Shown here piece by piece: positions 56,738 through 64,000 of a stretch of DNA of 64,000 nt; position 1 is the first letter of the stretch, and every line of letters starts with the position of its first letter. The DNA comes from Streptomyces lomondensis (lineage in GTDB: Bacteria; Actinomycetota; Actinomycetes; Streptomycetales; Streptomycetaceae). The notes below the pieces were generated by a model. That model made no database searches, was not told where the DNA came from, and worked only from the letters and a program-made list of their open reading frames with translations. The DNA is taken from positions 85,804 to 149,803 of the forward strand of contig NZ_BMWC01000015.1 of assembly GCF_014651035.1 (NCBI RefSeq). Direction: 5' to 3'. The position numbers and the translations under genes were made by a program.

Positions 56738-57715
56738 GTGGTGGACTCCTGGGAACGGGCCCGGCACGTCCTGAAGGAGGCGGGCCTGGACCCCGGCGGC
56801 CTCGCCCACCTCGCCCCGCTGACCGGCGGCACGTACAACACGGTCGAGGAACTCCGCCTCACCGACGGCAGCCGCTACGTGCTGAAGATCCCGCCCGCGG
56901 CGACCGTCCCCGGCCTGCGGCACGAGCGCCGACTGCTCGTGTCGGAGGCCGAGTTCTACCGCGCGGCCGCCCGCGTCGGGGTCCCCGCGCCGCGGCTGGT
57001 GTCCCTGGGCGACGACTTCCTGCTGATGACGGCCTGCCCGGGCGACGCATGGGACGACTCGCTCACGGACCGGGAACGGACCGCGCTGCGCACGGAGCTG
57101 GGACGCCAGGTGGCCCGGCTGCACGCGGTGACGGGCCCCGCCTACGGCTACCCCTCCGGCGCCCTCGGCCCGCTCGCCCCCGACTGGCGGACCGCGTTCG
57201 CGACGATGTTCGACGCCGTCCTTGACGACGCCCGGCGCTACGGCGCCCGGCTGCCCCGCCCCGCCGACGAGGTGGCCCGTACCGCCCGGTCCGCGTACGG
57301 CGCCCTCGACGAGGTCACCGTCCCCTCCCTCGTCCACTTCGACCTGTGGCGGGGCAACATCCTGATCGACCGCTCGGACGGCGACGCCCGCCTCGGCGGC
57401 CTCATCGACGGCGAGCGCATGTTCTGGGGCGACCCCCTGGCCGACTTCGTCTCCCTGGCGCTGCTGGGGGACATCAGGAAGGACGAGGCGTTCCTGGCGG
57501 GCTACCGGGAGGCCGGCGGCCGGGCCCACTTCAACGCCCCGGCCCGCCTCCGCCTCGCCCTGTACCGCGCCTACCTCTACCTGATCATGATCAGCGAGAC
57601 GGTCCCGCGCGAGGTCGGCGCGGAACAGGAGCGCTGGGTACAGGACACGGTGGCCCCGGAACTCCTCGCGGCCCTGGCCGAGATCGAGGAGGTCCTCGCC
57701 GACCCCGCCGGTTAG
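56738..57715 (+). CDS. Phosphotransferase (APH/choline kinase fold) family protein (325 aa)
   Basis: A small-molecule kinase of the aminoglycoside phosphotransferase/choline kinase fold. The ATP-contact N-lobe is GGTYNTVEELRL then RYVLKIPP (Lys near residue 49). The catalytic loop is VHFDLWRGNILID (about residues 202-214) and the metal-binding loop is LIDGERMFWGDPLADF (about 224-239), where the usual IDWE is IDGE. The start is GTG at 56738 or 56741, after GGGGAGGGG. It follows the P450 gene by 29 bp and may be co-transcribed. Substrate unknown (sugar, choline or antibiotic). Confidence 0.85.
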   Translation: MVDSWERARHVLKEAGLDPGGLAHLAPLTGGTYNTVEELRLTDGSRYVLKIPPAATVPGLRHERRLLVSEAEFYRAAARVGVPAPRLVSLGDDFLLMTACPGDAWDDSLTDRERTALRTELGRQVARLHAVTGPAYGYPSGALGPLAPDWRTAFATMFDAVLDDARRYGARLPRPADEVARTARSAYGALDEVTVPSLVHFDLWRGNILIDRSDGDARLGGLIDGERMFWGDPLADFVSLALLGDIRKDEAFLAGYREAGGRAHFNAPARLRLALYRAYLYLIMISETVPREVGAEQERWVQDTVAPELLAALAEIEEVLADPAG

Positions 57716-57830
57716 CCGGGCCGGCCCTACCCGGCACCGGCAGCCCGCGCGGAGCGCGCACCGCGCTGAGGTTTCTCTGCTCACGGCGGAGGTACTCGCG
57801 TGGCGCCCGGTCGAGCGAAGGGAGTACGCC

Positions 57831-58112
57831 GTGACCGACCACCGCCTCGAAGCACCCGGCGAGAACGGTGAGCCCGTCCCGAGGGACATGCCGGACCAGC
57901 AGGCCGACGCCGGCGAGGACCCGTGGGAGGTCGCACCGCGCTTCACGGGCACCGGCAAGGACGAGAAGGACCAGGCAGACGAGCCGGACGAGGCCGACGA
58001 GCCGACCGGTGACGTCCCCGACACGGACGAAGCGGGGACGGGCCGGCAAGGAGCGCCGCGCTCGGGGACGGTTCACCCCGAGCACCCGGTGCCGGACGAG
58101 CCCTCCGCCTGA
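57831..58112 (+). CDS. Small acidic hypothetical protein (93 aa)
   Basis: A 93-residue protein rich in Asp, Glu and Pro (DEKDQADEPDEADEPTGD) with no predicted membrane segment and likely disordered. The GTG at 57831 follows CGAAGGGAG at proper spacing, and a strong terminator (58133-58175) sits 20 bp past its stop. Both support a real gene. I do not recognise a family. It is plus-strand, convergent with the epimerase gene. A low-complexity open frame is still possible. Confidence 0.55.
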   Translation: MTDHRLEAPGENGEPVPRDMPDQQADAGEDPWEVAPRFTGTGKDEKDQADEPDEADEPTGDVPDTDEAGTGRQGAPRSGTVHPEHPVPDEPSA

Positions 58113-58132
58113 GCGGCGGGGGTCCCTGAACA

Positions 58133-58175
58133 CCGAGGGCCGCAGCCGGCTGTGGGGGTCGGCTGCGGCCCTCGG
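58133..58175. terminator. Strong bidirectional hairpin terminator
   Basis: Arms 58133-58148 (CCGAGGGCCGCAGCCG) and 58160-58175 are exact reverse complements of 16 bp with an 11-nt loop. It is located between the convergent small acidic gene and epimerase gene and would stop transcription from both sides. Confidence 0.85.
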
Positions 58176-58224
58176 GCATGCCCTCGTGCGGGGTCCTCCT
58201 GCGCGGTGTCCTCGGGCGTCGGGA

Positions 58225-59253
58225 TCAGCCCACCTTGCGGCCCCGCAGCGGCTCCGTCGGCGCGCCCGCACCCTGCTGGAGGCCCTCCAGGAACTCCTCC
58301 AGCACCTCCGTCGCCGTCCGCTCCGGCTGCCAGCCCAGTTCCGTACGGGCGCGCGTGGAGTCCATCAGGGGCAGGCGCAGCACCGCGTCGAACAGGTGCG
58401 GGGAGGCGGGCAGCAGATGCAGGCCCCAGGCGGCAGCGATCGCCGACCGGGCCGCGGTACGCGGCAGCCGCACGGGCCGCGCGCCGAGCATCTCGCCCAG
58501 CAGCCGCGCATCGACCGCCGGCTCGGCCGCCAGGTTGAAGGCGCCCCGGACGTCGGAGTGCACCGCCAGCCGGTACGCGTGCGCCGCGTCGTCCGTGTGC
58601 AGCGCCTGCACCCGCAGCCCCGGGATGTCGGGCAGGAACGGCAGCAGCTCCGGGCGGGCCAGCGGGCCGGGCAGGAAGCGCCCGCCGAAGATGCGGCGCT
58701 GCTCGCTCGCGGACTCCCGCTTGAAGAGGAAGGCGGGGCGCATCCGCACCACCCGCGTCTCGGGGTGGTCGCGCTCGAACGTGTCCAGCGCACGCTCCAG
58801 ATAGGCCTTCTCCCGGCAGTACGCGGCGTCCGGCCAGCCGTGCGTCGGCCACGACTCGTCGACCGCCTCGTCCTTCGGGCCCGGTGAGTACGCCCCGACC
58901 GACGAGGCGTGCACCAGCGCCGACACCCCCGCGGCGGCCACCGCCTCGAACACCCGCATGCTGCCGAGCACATTGGTGCGCCAGGTCGCCGCCGGGTCGT
59001 GCGTCGGCTGGAACGCCCAGGCCAGATGGACCACCGCGTCGGCGTCCGTGAACCGCTCCACCAGATCGGACTGCTCGGAGGCCAGGTCGACCGCGGACCA
59101 GTCCGTCTTCGGCGGCGACCACTCGGGGATCCGCCGGGCCAGACCCAGCACGGACGCGACCCCCGGGTCCTCCGAGAGGAGGCGCACCACGCTGGTGCCC
59201 ACGTTGCCGGTGGCGCCCGTGACGACGACTTTCTTGCCCGTTACGCTGCTCAC
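58225..59253 (-). CDS. NAD-dependent epimerase/dehydratase family protein (342 aa)
   Basis: An extended SDR with the NAD-binding motif TGATGNVGTSVVRLL (about residues 13-27), DAVVHLAW, and the YCREK-type active site (Tyr-x-x-x-Lys, YCREK near residue 145). The catalytic Thr/Ser region is in VHASSVGAY. Such enzymes act on nucleotide sugars or related compounds. The substrate is not evident. The start is ATG at 59253. It is convergent with the small acidic gene across a strong terminator and follows the FUSC gene from the other side with a second terminator in between. Confidence 0.87.
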   Translation of the reverse strand: MSSVTGKKVVVTGATGNVGTSVVRLLSEDPGVASVLGLARRIPEWSPPKTDWSAVDLASEQSDLVERFTDADAVVHLAWAFQPTHDPAATWRTNVLGSMRVFEAVAAAGVSALVHASSVGAYSPGPKDEAVDESWPTHGWPDAAYCREKAYLERALDTFERDHPETRVVRMRPAFLFKRESASEQRRIFGGRFLPGPLARPELLPFLPDIPGLRVQALHTDDAAHAYRLAVHSDVRGAFNLAAEPAVDARLLGEMLGARPVRLPRTAARSAIAAAWGLHLLPASPHLFDAVLRLPLMDSTRARTELGWQPERTATEVLEEFLEGLQQGAGAPTEPLRGRKVG

Positions 59254-59366
59254 CTTCCGCTCCTCTCGGCCGCGTGCCGCGTGATTCCGCGAGAGGGGGA
59301 CGAGTACCCGGGTTGCGGGGATTGCACGTGGACGGGGCTCGCAGGCGGTCAGGCGGACAGAGAGAA

Positions 59367-59399
59367 GCCCCGGCCGGACGGGGGAATCACGGCCGGGGC
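59367..59399 (-). terminator. Hairpin terminator after the FUSC gene
   Basis: GCCCCGGCCG (59367-59376) and CGGCCGGGGC (59390-59399) form a perfect 10-bp stem with a 13-nt loop, about 130 bp past the FUSC gene stop in its direction of transcription and ahead of the epimerase gene start. The rest of the 277-bp gap 59254-59530 shows nothing else clear. Confidence 0.75.
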
Positions 59400-59530
59400 G
59401 GCTGGTGAGGGGGTGCGTTCACGGGGGAGACCCCGTCGGATCCGGCTGGGTCCCCTGCGCACCCACATCTCGTTCAACGGGCAACCAACTCTGGGAGTTC
59501 CGCGTTCGGCGCCCTGCCCGGTGAGGTGCG

Positions 59531-60865
59531 TCACTGCCCCCGGTCCTCCGGAACGGTCTCGGCCCAGAGGTTCTCCGCCTGCAGCAGCAGCGTGCCCAGG
59601 ACCGCCGTGTGCGCGGCGCCCTCCTCGGCGTGCCGGCGCAGTGTGACCTGCAGCTCCTCGTGCAGCTCCCGCATCGCCTGCTCGGTCTCGCCGTCCGGAC
59701 GGCCGGCCAAGCTGCCGTGGAGCAGACTGTCCGCGTCCGCGCGGCAGGCGTCCCCGACCAGCTCCAGCAGACGCGCGTACGAGCGCAGGGCCGGGCCCTC
59801 CGGCGGGGCGGGCGCCCGGCTGTCGTCGACGGACACGGCCAGGGCCCGGGTCAGCGCGGTGACGTGCCCGGTGACCCGGGCGAACCGCTCGTCCTCGTCC
59901 ACCGGCGGCAGCACACCCCTGTGCGGTACGCGGTGCAGGGCGCGCAGCGGAGCATAGGTCAGGCGCAGACTCTCCTGGCTCCAGCGGCGCGCCGAGCGCA
60001 GCGCCTCCAGCCGGCGGTCCAGGCGTGCCGAGGCGGTGAGCCAGCCGGCGGCGGTCTCCGCGTCCCAGTCGCCCTCGCGCAGATCGGCGGCGACGGTGTG
60101 CAGGACGTCGCCCGCCTCCCGGGCGAGCGCCGCGAGGTTCTCCCGTACGTCCCGCAGGTGGATCGGCGGCAGGACGAACGCGTTGACGGCGACGCCGATG
60201 ACGGCACCCAGCGCGGCCTGACCCACCCGGTGCCCCACGCCGGACAGGCTCACCGTGCCCGCGGCGAGGGTGAACAGGGCCGTGGTCGCCGCGTAGATGC
60301 CCTGGTCGCCGAAGCGGGGCCAGTTCGCGAGCAGCATCAGCACCGGTACGGACAGGGCGAGCGCGCCGGTCGTGTCGCCGGTGATCGCCTGCGCCCCGGA
60401 GGCCAGCAGGGTGCCGACGCAGATCGCCCCGAACTGGCGCGCGCCCTGCATCAGCGAGCTGTAGACGGTGGCCTGCACCAGCACCAGCGCCACCCACGGT
60501 GCCATCAGCGCCAGCGGATCTCCCATCCAGACGCCGCCCACCAGCCACGCCAGCACCGCCGCCGCGGCGGCCTTCAGCGACTGGACGACGAGATCCCGTT
60601 CCCGCCCGGGCCCGTTCCAGGCGGCCCGCAGGGCGTCCCAGGCGGCGCGTGTATCCCGCCGCACGGCGTCCACCGGCCGCACGGCGCGCACCCCCTGCTC
60701 CAGGGCGCGGATCCGCCCGCCCGCCGATGCCGCTTCCCCGGTTCGCGCCCCCGAGGCCGCCCCCGTGCCGTCCTGCGCCCGCACGCTGCCCCTCCCTCGG
60801 CTCCCTCGGTTCCCTCGGCGGAAGGCCCCGGCCGTCCGCCGTACCGCACTCGTCACACGCGTCAT
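59531..60865 (-). CDS. FUSC/ArAE-type exporter-like membrane protein (444 aa)
   Basis: A second member of the aromatic-acid-exporter/FUSC-like family in the window. The first ~75 residues are basic and probably cytoplasmic. Hydrophobic segments follow from about residue 95 to 235 (LKAAAAAVLAWLVGGVWMG, APWVALVLVQATVYSSLM, GALALSVPVLMLLANWP and others), then a long helical cytoplasmic half rich in Arg and Glu. Architecture matches the gene at 49940 although the sequence is well diverged. Substrate unknown. ATG at 60865. A hairpin terminator lies downstream. Confidence 0.82.
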   Translation of the reverse strand: MTRVTSAVRRTAGAFRRGNRGSRGRGSVRAQDGTGAASGARTGEAASAGGRIRALEQGVRAVRPVDAVRRDTRAAWDALRAAWNGPGRERDLVVQSLKAAAAAVLAWLVGGVWMGDPLALMAPWVALVLVQATVYSSLMQGARQFGAICVGTLLASGAQAITGDTTGALALSVPVLMLLANWPRFGDQGIYAATTALFTLAAGTVSLSGVGHRVGQAALGAVIGVAVNAFVLPPIHLRDVRENLAALAREAGDVLHTVAADLREGDWDAETAAGWLTASARLDRRLEALRSARRWSQESLRLTYAPLRALHRVPHRGVLPPVDEDERFARVTGHVTALTRALAVSVDDSRAPAPPEGPALRSYARLLELVGDACRADADSLLHGSLAGRPDGETEQAMRELHEELQVTLRRHAEEGAAHTAVLGTLLLQAENLWAETVPEDRGQ

Positions 60866-60926
60866 GCGCTGCGGGGTACCGCGTGCCCGGGGGTTTCACG
60901 CCGTCCCGTGCCGAGCGGACCGTGTC

Positions 60927-61592
60927 TCACGCCAGCGGGCCGTCCCCAAGGGAGGCCAGGAGGTGCGCGGGGTCGGCGTAGATTGTGTCCGCGCCGGACT
61001 TCTCCAGGTCCGTGCGCGGGATGCCGCCGCACAGCACGCCCACACAGCGCACCCCGGCCCGGCTGCCCGCGCGCATGTCCCACACGGTGTCGCCGACGAA
61101 CACCGCCCGCTCCGCGGGCACCCCGGCCAGCTCCAGGGCGTGCTCGACCGGCTCGGGGGACGGCTTGCCCTGGTCGACGTCGTCGGCACTGGCCGTGGCG
61201 GCGATGGCGTCGTCCGCGTCGATGGCCCGGCGCAGCGCGCTCAGCTCCGCGCCGCCCGCCGAGGTGGCCAGCACCACCGTCCAGCCCTCCCGGTGCAGGC
61301 GCCGCAGCAGCGCACCGGCCTCCGGCAGCGCGGGCAGCCGGTCGAAGTACTGCCCGTACAGCGCCTTGTGGGCGGCGCTGAGCGCGGCGTCCTGGTCCTG
61401 GTCCCGGTCGTCGCCGAGCAGGTGGGCGACGAGATCGGTGGAGGCCAGCCCCACGGCCCGGTGGATCGCGTGCATCGGCACGTCGTGGCCCGCCTGCCGG
61501 AACGCCTCCCACCAGGTCACGACGTGCAGATGGTTGGTGTCGACCAGCGTGCCGTCGACGTCGAACACGGCCGCCCGTTGCGCGTGTGCCAT
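60927..61592 (-). CDS. HAD-family phosphatase (221 aa)
   Basis: A haloacid-dehalogenase superfamily hydrolase, phosphoglycolate-phosphatase/beta-phosphoglucomutase-like. Motif I is VFDVDGTLVDTN (residues 9-20; nucleophile Asp), motif II VVLATSAGG, motif III lysine in GKPSPEP and motif IV VFVGDTVWDMRAG (about residues 164-176). A helical cap lies at about 22-95. The substrate is a phosphorylated small molecule that cannot be named. ATG at 61592. It follows a PHP-domain gene with a 39-bp gap and may be co-transcribed with it. Confidence 0.9.
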   Translation of the reverse strand: MAHAQRAAVFDVDGTLVDTNHLHVVTWWEAFRQAGHDVPMHAIHRAVGLASTDLVAHLLGDDRDQDQDAALSAAHKALYGQYFDRLPALPEAGALLRRLHREGWTVVLATSAGGAELSALRRAIDADDAIAATASADDVDQGKPSPEPVEHALELAGVPAERAVFVGDTVWDMRAGSRAGVRCVGVLCGGIPRTDLEKSGADTIYADPAHLLASLGDGPLA

Positions 61593-61631
61593 GCGTGCAG
61601 TCCCTTCCTCTCGGGCCGCGCGGGTACCACG

Positions 61632-62672
61632 TCAGCCGCCCGCCACGCCGGACGGCACCCGCCGCTCGCGCGTCCAGGCCAGCAGCTCGTCGAGGGACCA
61701 CGTCGTCACCACCCGCTCGGGCGGCACCCCGCACTCCTCCGCCCGCGCACACCCGTTGATCTGCCAGTCCAGCTGCCCCGGCGCGTGCGCGTCGGTGTCG
61801 ACGGAGAACAGCACCCCCGCGTCCACGGCCCGGCGCAGCAGCCGCCGCGGCGGGTCGAGCCGCTCCGGCCTGCTGTTGATCTCCAGGGCCGTGCCCGTCT
61901 CCGCGAGCGCCGCGAACACCTCGTCCGCGTCGAACTCCGACTCCGGCCGCCCCCGCCCGGTCAGCAGCCGCCCCGTGCAGTGCCCGAGCACGTCCGAGTG
62001 CGGATCACGTACGGCGGCCACCATCCGCCGGGTCATCGACCGGGCGTCCATCCGCAGCTTGGAGTGCACCGACACCACCACGACGTCGAGCCGGTCCAGC
62101 AGCTCCGGCTCCTGGTCGAGCGAGCCGTCCTCGAGGATGTCGCACTCGATGCCGGTCAGCAGCCGGAACGGCGCCCAGGTCTCGTTCAGCTCCGCCACCA
62201 CGTCCAGCTGCTCGCGCAGCCGCTCGGCCGACAGGCCGCGGGCCACCGTCAGACGCGGCGAGTGATCGGTCAGCGCCGCCCACTCGTGGCCCAGCGCGGC
62301 GGCGGCCCGGCCCATCTCCTCGATCGGGCTGCCGCCGTCCGACCAGTCGGAGTGCAGATGGCAGTCCCCGCGCAGCAGCGCCCGCAGCCCCTCGCCGCCC
62401 CGCACGGCCCGCTGCTCGCCCGCCTCGCCCTCCAGCTTCGACAGATAGCCGGGCACCTGGCCCGCCAGCGCCTCCCGCACCACCTGCGCGGTCTTCGGGC
62501 CGACCCCCTTGAGCTTCTCCAGCGAACCGTCCGCCGCCCTGCGGCGCACCTCGTCCTCGCCCAGCTCCGTCAGCACCCGGGCCGCCGTGCGGAAGGCGCG
62601 CACGCGGTACGTCGGTGCCAGGGACCGCTCCAGCAGGAAAGCGATCCGGTCCAGTGCCTCGACGGGGTCCAT
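61632..62672 (-). CDS. PHP-domain phosphoesterase with helix-hairpin-helix, PolX-like (346 aa)
   Basis: A two-part protein. The N-terminal helix-hairpin-helix (LKGVGPKTAQVVREAL, about residues 53-68) is like that of DNA polymerase X. The C-terminal PHP domain has metal-binding DCHLHSDWSDGG (about residues 103-114), ALTDHSPR, LTGIECDI and VSVHSKLRM. In full PolX the PHP domain comes after a nucleotidyltransferase part, which is absent here. It is a likely phosphoesterase that acts in DNA repair or histidinol-phosphate-like metabolism. ATG at 62672. It is divergent from the SDR gene. Confidence 0.87.
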   Translation of the reverse strand: MDPVEALDRIAFLLERSLAPTYRVRAFRTAARVLTELGEDEVRRRAADGSLEKLKGVGPKTAQVVREALAGQVPGYLSKLEGEAGEQRAVRGGEGLRALLRGDCHLHSDWSDGGSPIEEMGRAAAALGHEWAALTDHSPRLTVARGLSAERLREQLDVVAELNETWAPFRLLTGIECDILEDGSLDQEPELLDRLDVVVVSVHSKLRMDARSMTRRMVAAVRDPHSDVLGHCTGRLLTGRGRPESEFDADEVFAALAETGTALEINSRPERLDPPRRLLRRAVDAGVLFSVDTDAHAPGQLDWQINGCARAEECGVPPERVVTTWSLDELLAWTRERRVPSGVAGG

Positions 62673-62796
62673 CGCCACCTCCACCTCAAGGGTTCCCCAG
62701 CGCCCGGCGGGCCGCACGACGGGCCTGCCGTTTGCCCGCTGCCCACCCGGGTACTGCGATGCCTCGTCCCGCCCCGCGCCGACGAGGAGGCCCGTC

Positions 62797-63606
62797 ATGT
62801 CCGCCCCCACCGCGTCCACCGGCAAGGTCGCCGTGATCACCGGCGCCGACTCCGGCATCGGCCGGGCCACCGCCGTACGCCTCGCCGAGGCCGGCCTGGA
62901 CGTCGGCATCACCTGGCACAGCGACCACAAGGGAGCGGAGGAGACCGCGGAGGAGGTCCGGGCCCACGGGCGGCGGGCCGAGGTCGCCCAGATGGACCTC
63001 ACCCGGCTGCCCGACGCCGCGGGCACCGTCGACGAGCTGTGCGAGCGCCTCGGCCGTATCGACGTGCTGGTCAACAACGCCGGCACCGGCACCATGACGC
63101 CCTTCCTCGACCTGGAGCTGTCCACCGTGCGCGAGGTCCTCGACGTCGACCTCGTCGGCCCGTTCCTGTGCGGGCAGAAGGCGGCCCGGCACATGATCCG
63201 GCAGGGCGACGGCGGCCGGATCGTCAACGTCACGTCCGTCCACGAGCACCAGCCGCGCGTGGGCGCCGCGCCGTACTGCGCCGCCAAGGGTGGGCTCGGC
63301 CTGCTCACCCAGGTCATGGCGCTCGAACTCGCCGAGCACGGCATCACCGTCAACGCCGTCGCGCCCGGCGAGATCTCCACACCGATGACCGGGCAGGAGG
63401 ACACCGACCCGCACACCGAGTCCCGCCCCGGCATCCCGCTCGGCCGGCCCGGCGACGCCCGCGAGGTCGCCGCCGTCATCGCCTTCCTCGCCGGGCCGGA
63501 CGCCTCGTACGTCACCGGCGCCTCCTGGAGCGTCGACGGCGGCATGCTGCGGATGGGCCCGCAGGCCGGCTCCCACCTCACCGGCGACGCCTGGCGCCGC
63601 CCCTGA
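62797..63606 (+). CDS. SDR family oxidoreductase (269 aa)
   Basis: A classical short-chain dehydrogenase. Cofactor motif TGADSGIG (about residues 15-22), NNAGTG near 92, the Ser-Tyr-Lys triad with NVTSVHEH and YCAAK (about 159-163) and VDGGMLRMG near the end. It resembles glucose-1-dehydrogenase-type SDRs. ATG at 62797 follows GAGGAGG, a strong ribosome site. It stands alone, divergent from the PHP-domain gene. The substrate is unknown. Confidence 0.9.
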   Translation: MSAPTASTGKVAVITGADSGIGRATAVRLAEAGLDVGITWHSDHKGAEETAEEVRAHGRRAEVAQMDLTRLPDAAGTVDELCERLGRIDVLVNNAGTGTMTPFLDLELSTVREVLDVDLVGPFLCGQKAARHMIRQGDGGRIVNVTSVHEHQPRVGAAPYCAAKGGLGLLTQVMALELAEHGITVNAVAPGEISTPMTGQEDTDPHTESRPGIPLGRPGDAREVAAVIAFLAGPDASYVTGASWSVDGGMLRMGPQAGSHLTGDAWRRP

Positions 63607-63708
63607 GCGGGCGGCGGTGAGACCGCGCACCACCTGGGCACCGACGGCGACCCCTCGGCCGCTGACCTGAACACCGCGCTACCGCCGGTTCCGCTCTACG
63701 CTCGATGC

Positions 63709-63945
63709 ATGACCGAAATCTCGAGCCCGTACATAGCGCGCCCCCGGATCATGGTGCTCGGGGTACAGCCGGGCACACCGCCGTTCCGGATCGTGGAGAT
63801 CGACGGCCAGGTGGTCGGTGAGGCCAGGGCCGTCACTGACGTCCTGGCGGCCGCGGCCGCGTTCGGCATCACGGTCCACGACCTGGACGACCCGGACGTG
63901 GTCCGCTGGGTCGGCGGCGACAAGTTCACCTGGACCGTGCACTAG
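63709..63945 (+). CDS. Conserved-looking hypothetical protein (78 aa)
   Basis: A short soluble protein with even composition (MTEISSPYIARPRIMVLGVQ at the start, FRIVEIDGQVVGEARAVTDVL in the middle, VRWVGGDKFTWTVH at the end) and alternating strand/helix pattern. It is not low-complexity, and its codon usage fits real genes here. I recognise the general look of a small streptomycete protein but no named family. ATG at 63709. It is followed directly by a GGGCCTGTCGTTTGGATCA stretch seen widely in streptomycetes. The function is unknown. Confidence 0.65.
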   Translation: MTEISSPYIARPRIMVLGVQPGTPPFRIVEIDGQVVGEARAVTDVLAAAAAFGITVHDLDDPDVVRWVGGDKFTWTVH

Positions 63946-63964
63946 GGCCTGTCGTTTGGATCAC
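63946..63964 (+). repeat. GGGCCTGTCGTTTGGATCA repeat-like stretch
   Basis: This 19-bp sequence begins right after the stop of the last gene. From memory, GGCCTGTCGTTTGGATCA (or its complement) is frequent in Streptomyces intergenic DNA, as part of a dispersed element. Only one copy is visible in this window, so the repeat claim rests on recollection. Confidence 0.3.
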
Positions 63965-64000
63965 GCCGCAGACGCGGGGTCTGGCACGCGCATCTGCCGC

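Noticed and set aside
60468..63620. 1050-aa plus-strand open frame
   Set aside because: It crosses the FUSC, HAD, PHP and SDR genes in the wrong frame with Arg/Pro/His-rich sequence.
1..64000. tRNA, rRNA, CRISPR array, phage or complete IS element
   Set aside because: None recognised on either strand; no tRNA arms, regular spacer repeats, integrase or transposase reading frames were seen.

Overview
The window is a stretch of a Streptomyces (or close relative) chromosome. The DNA is very GC-rich with strong third-position GC bias. GTG and TTG starts are common, and genes are often chained by 4-base ATGA or GTGA overlaps. The gene families are typical streptomycete ones: IucA/IucC siderophore synthetases, SigJ-type and other ECF sigma factors, DUF5999, DUF3626, DUF2470, SnoaL-like and VOC proteins, a CYP102-type self-sufficient P450 and PAS-LuxR regulators. 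I see no tRNA, rRNA, CRISPR array, prophage or intact insertion sequence.

Layout. 1-7.5 kb holds single genes: a Ser/Thr kinase cut by the window edge, an MFS permease coupled to a fused DppB-DppC-type ABC permease, a GNAT acetyltransferase, a SnoaL-like protein, a VOC protein, a methyltransferase and an SDR. 7.5-21 kb is rich in metal-related genes. It contains a DUF4396 membrane protein behind a CsoR-type GC palindrome, a Met/His-rich membrane protein next to a SigC-like ECF sigma factor, and an AlkZ-like DNA glycosylase. It also contains a four-gene siderophore operon (ATP-grasp, two IucA/IucC synthetases, a PLP decarboxylase) divergent from a FhuF-like [2Fe-2S] reductase across an iron box, and a Zn/Mn ABC importer with Zur-like boxes upstream. 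21-25.4 kb has a DauR-type regulator coupled to a serine/threonine dehydratase, a cupin and a MoxR-VWA pair. 25.4-25.84 kb is a scar holding broken pieces of an ABC ATPase and an SDR.

25.8-41.4 kb is a complete L-rhamnose block. On the minus strand lie isomerase, bifunctional aldolase/lactaldehyde dehydrogenase and kinase, followed 70 bp later by lutABC for lactate oxidation. On the plus strand lie a rhamnose ABC importer, the mutarotase, a secreted BNR-4 protein that may be a rhamnose-releasing lyase, and a LacI repressor. LacI-type TGAAA-N2-TTTCA-like sites lie in the divergent promoter region. Together these genes could take rhamnose from an extracellular glycan to DHAP and pyruvate.

41.4-64 kb returns to single genes and pairs: a proline-iminopeptidase-like hydrolase, a PIG-L deacetylase followed by SigJ, a Cys-less DUF5999 protein, and a Cys-rich pentapeptide-repeat protein. 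A stand-alone CYP102-like heme domain lies divergent from a TetR regulator, and DUF2470 lies behind a near-consensus iron box. Then come a Tat lipoprotein lactonase, two FUSC/ArAE-type exporters, FBP and DUF3626 genes flanking a perfect palindrome, and a PAS-LuxR regulator divergent from a full-length CYP102-type P450/reductase. The window ends with a phosphotransferase, an epimerase, a HAD phosphatase, a PHP-domain protein, an SDR and a short conserved-looking hypothetical protein. Two strong hairpin terminators (58133-58175 and 59367-59399) flank the epimerase gene.
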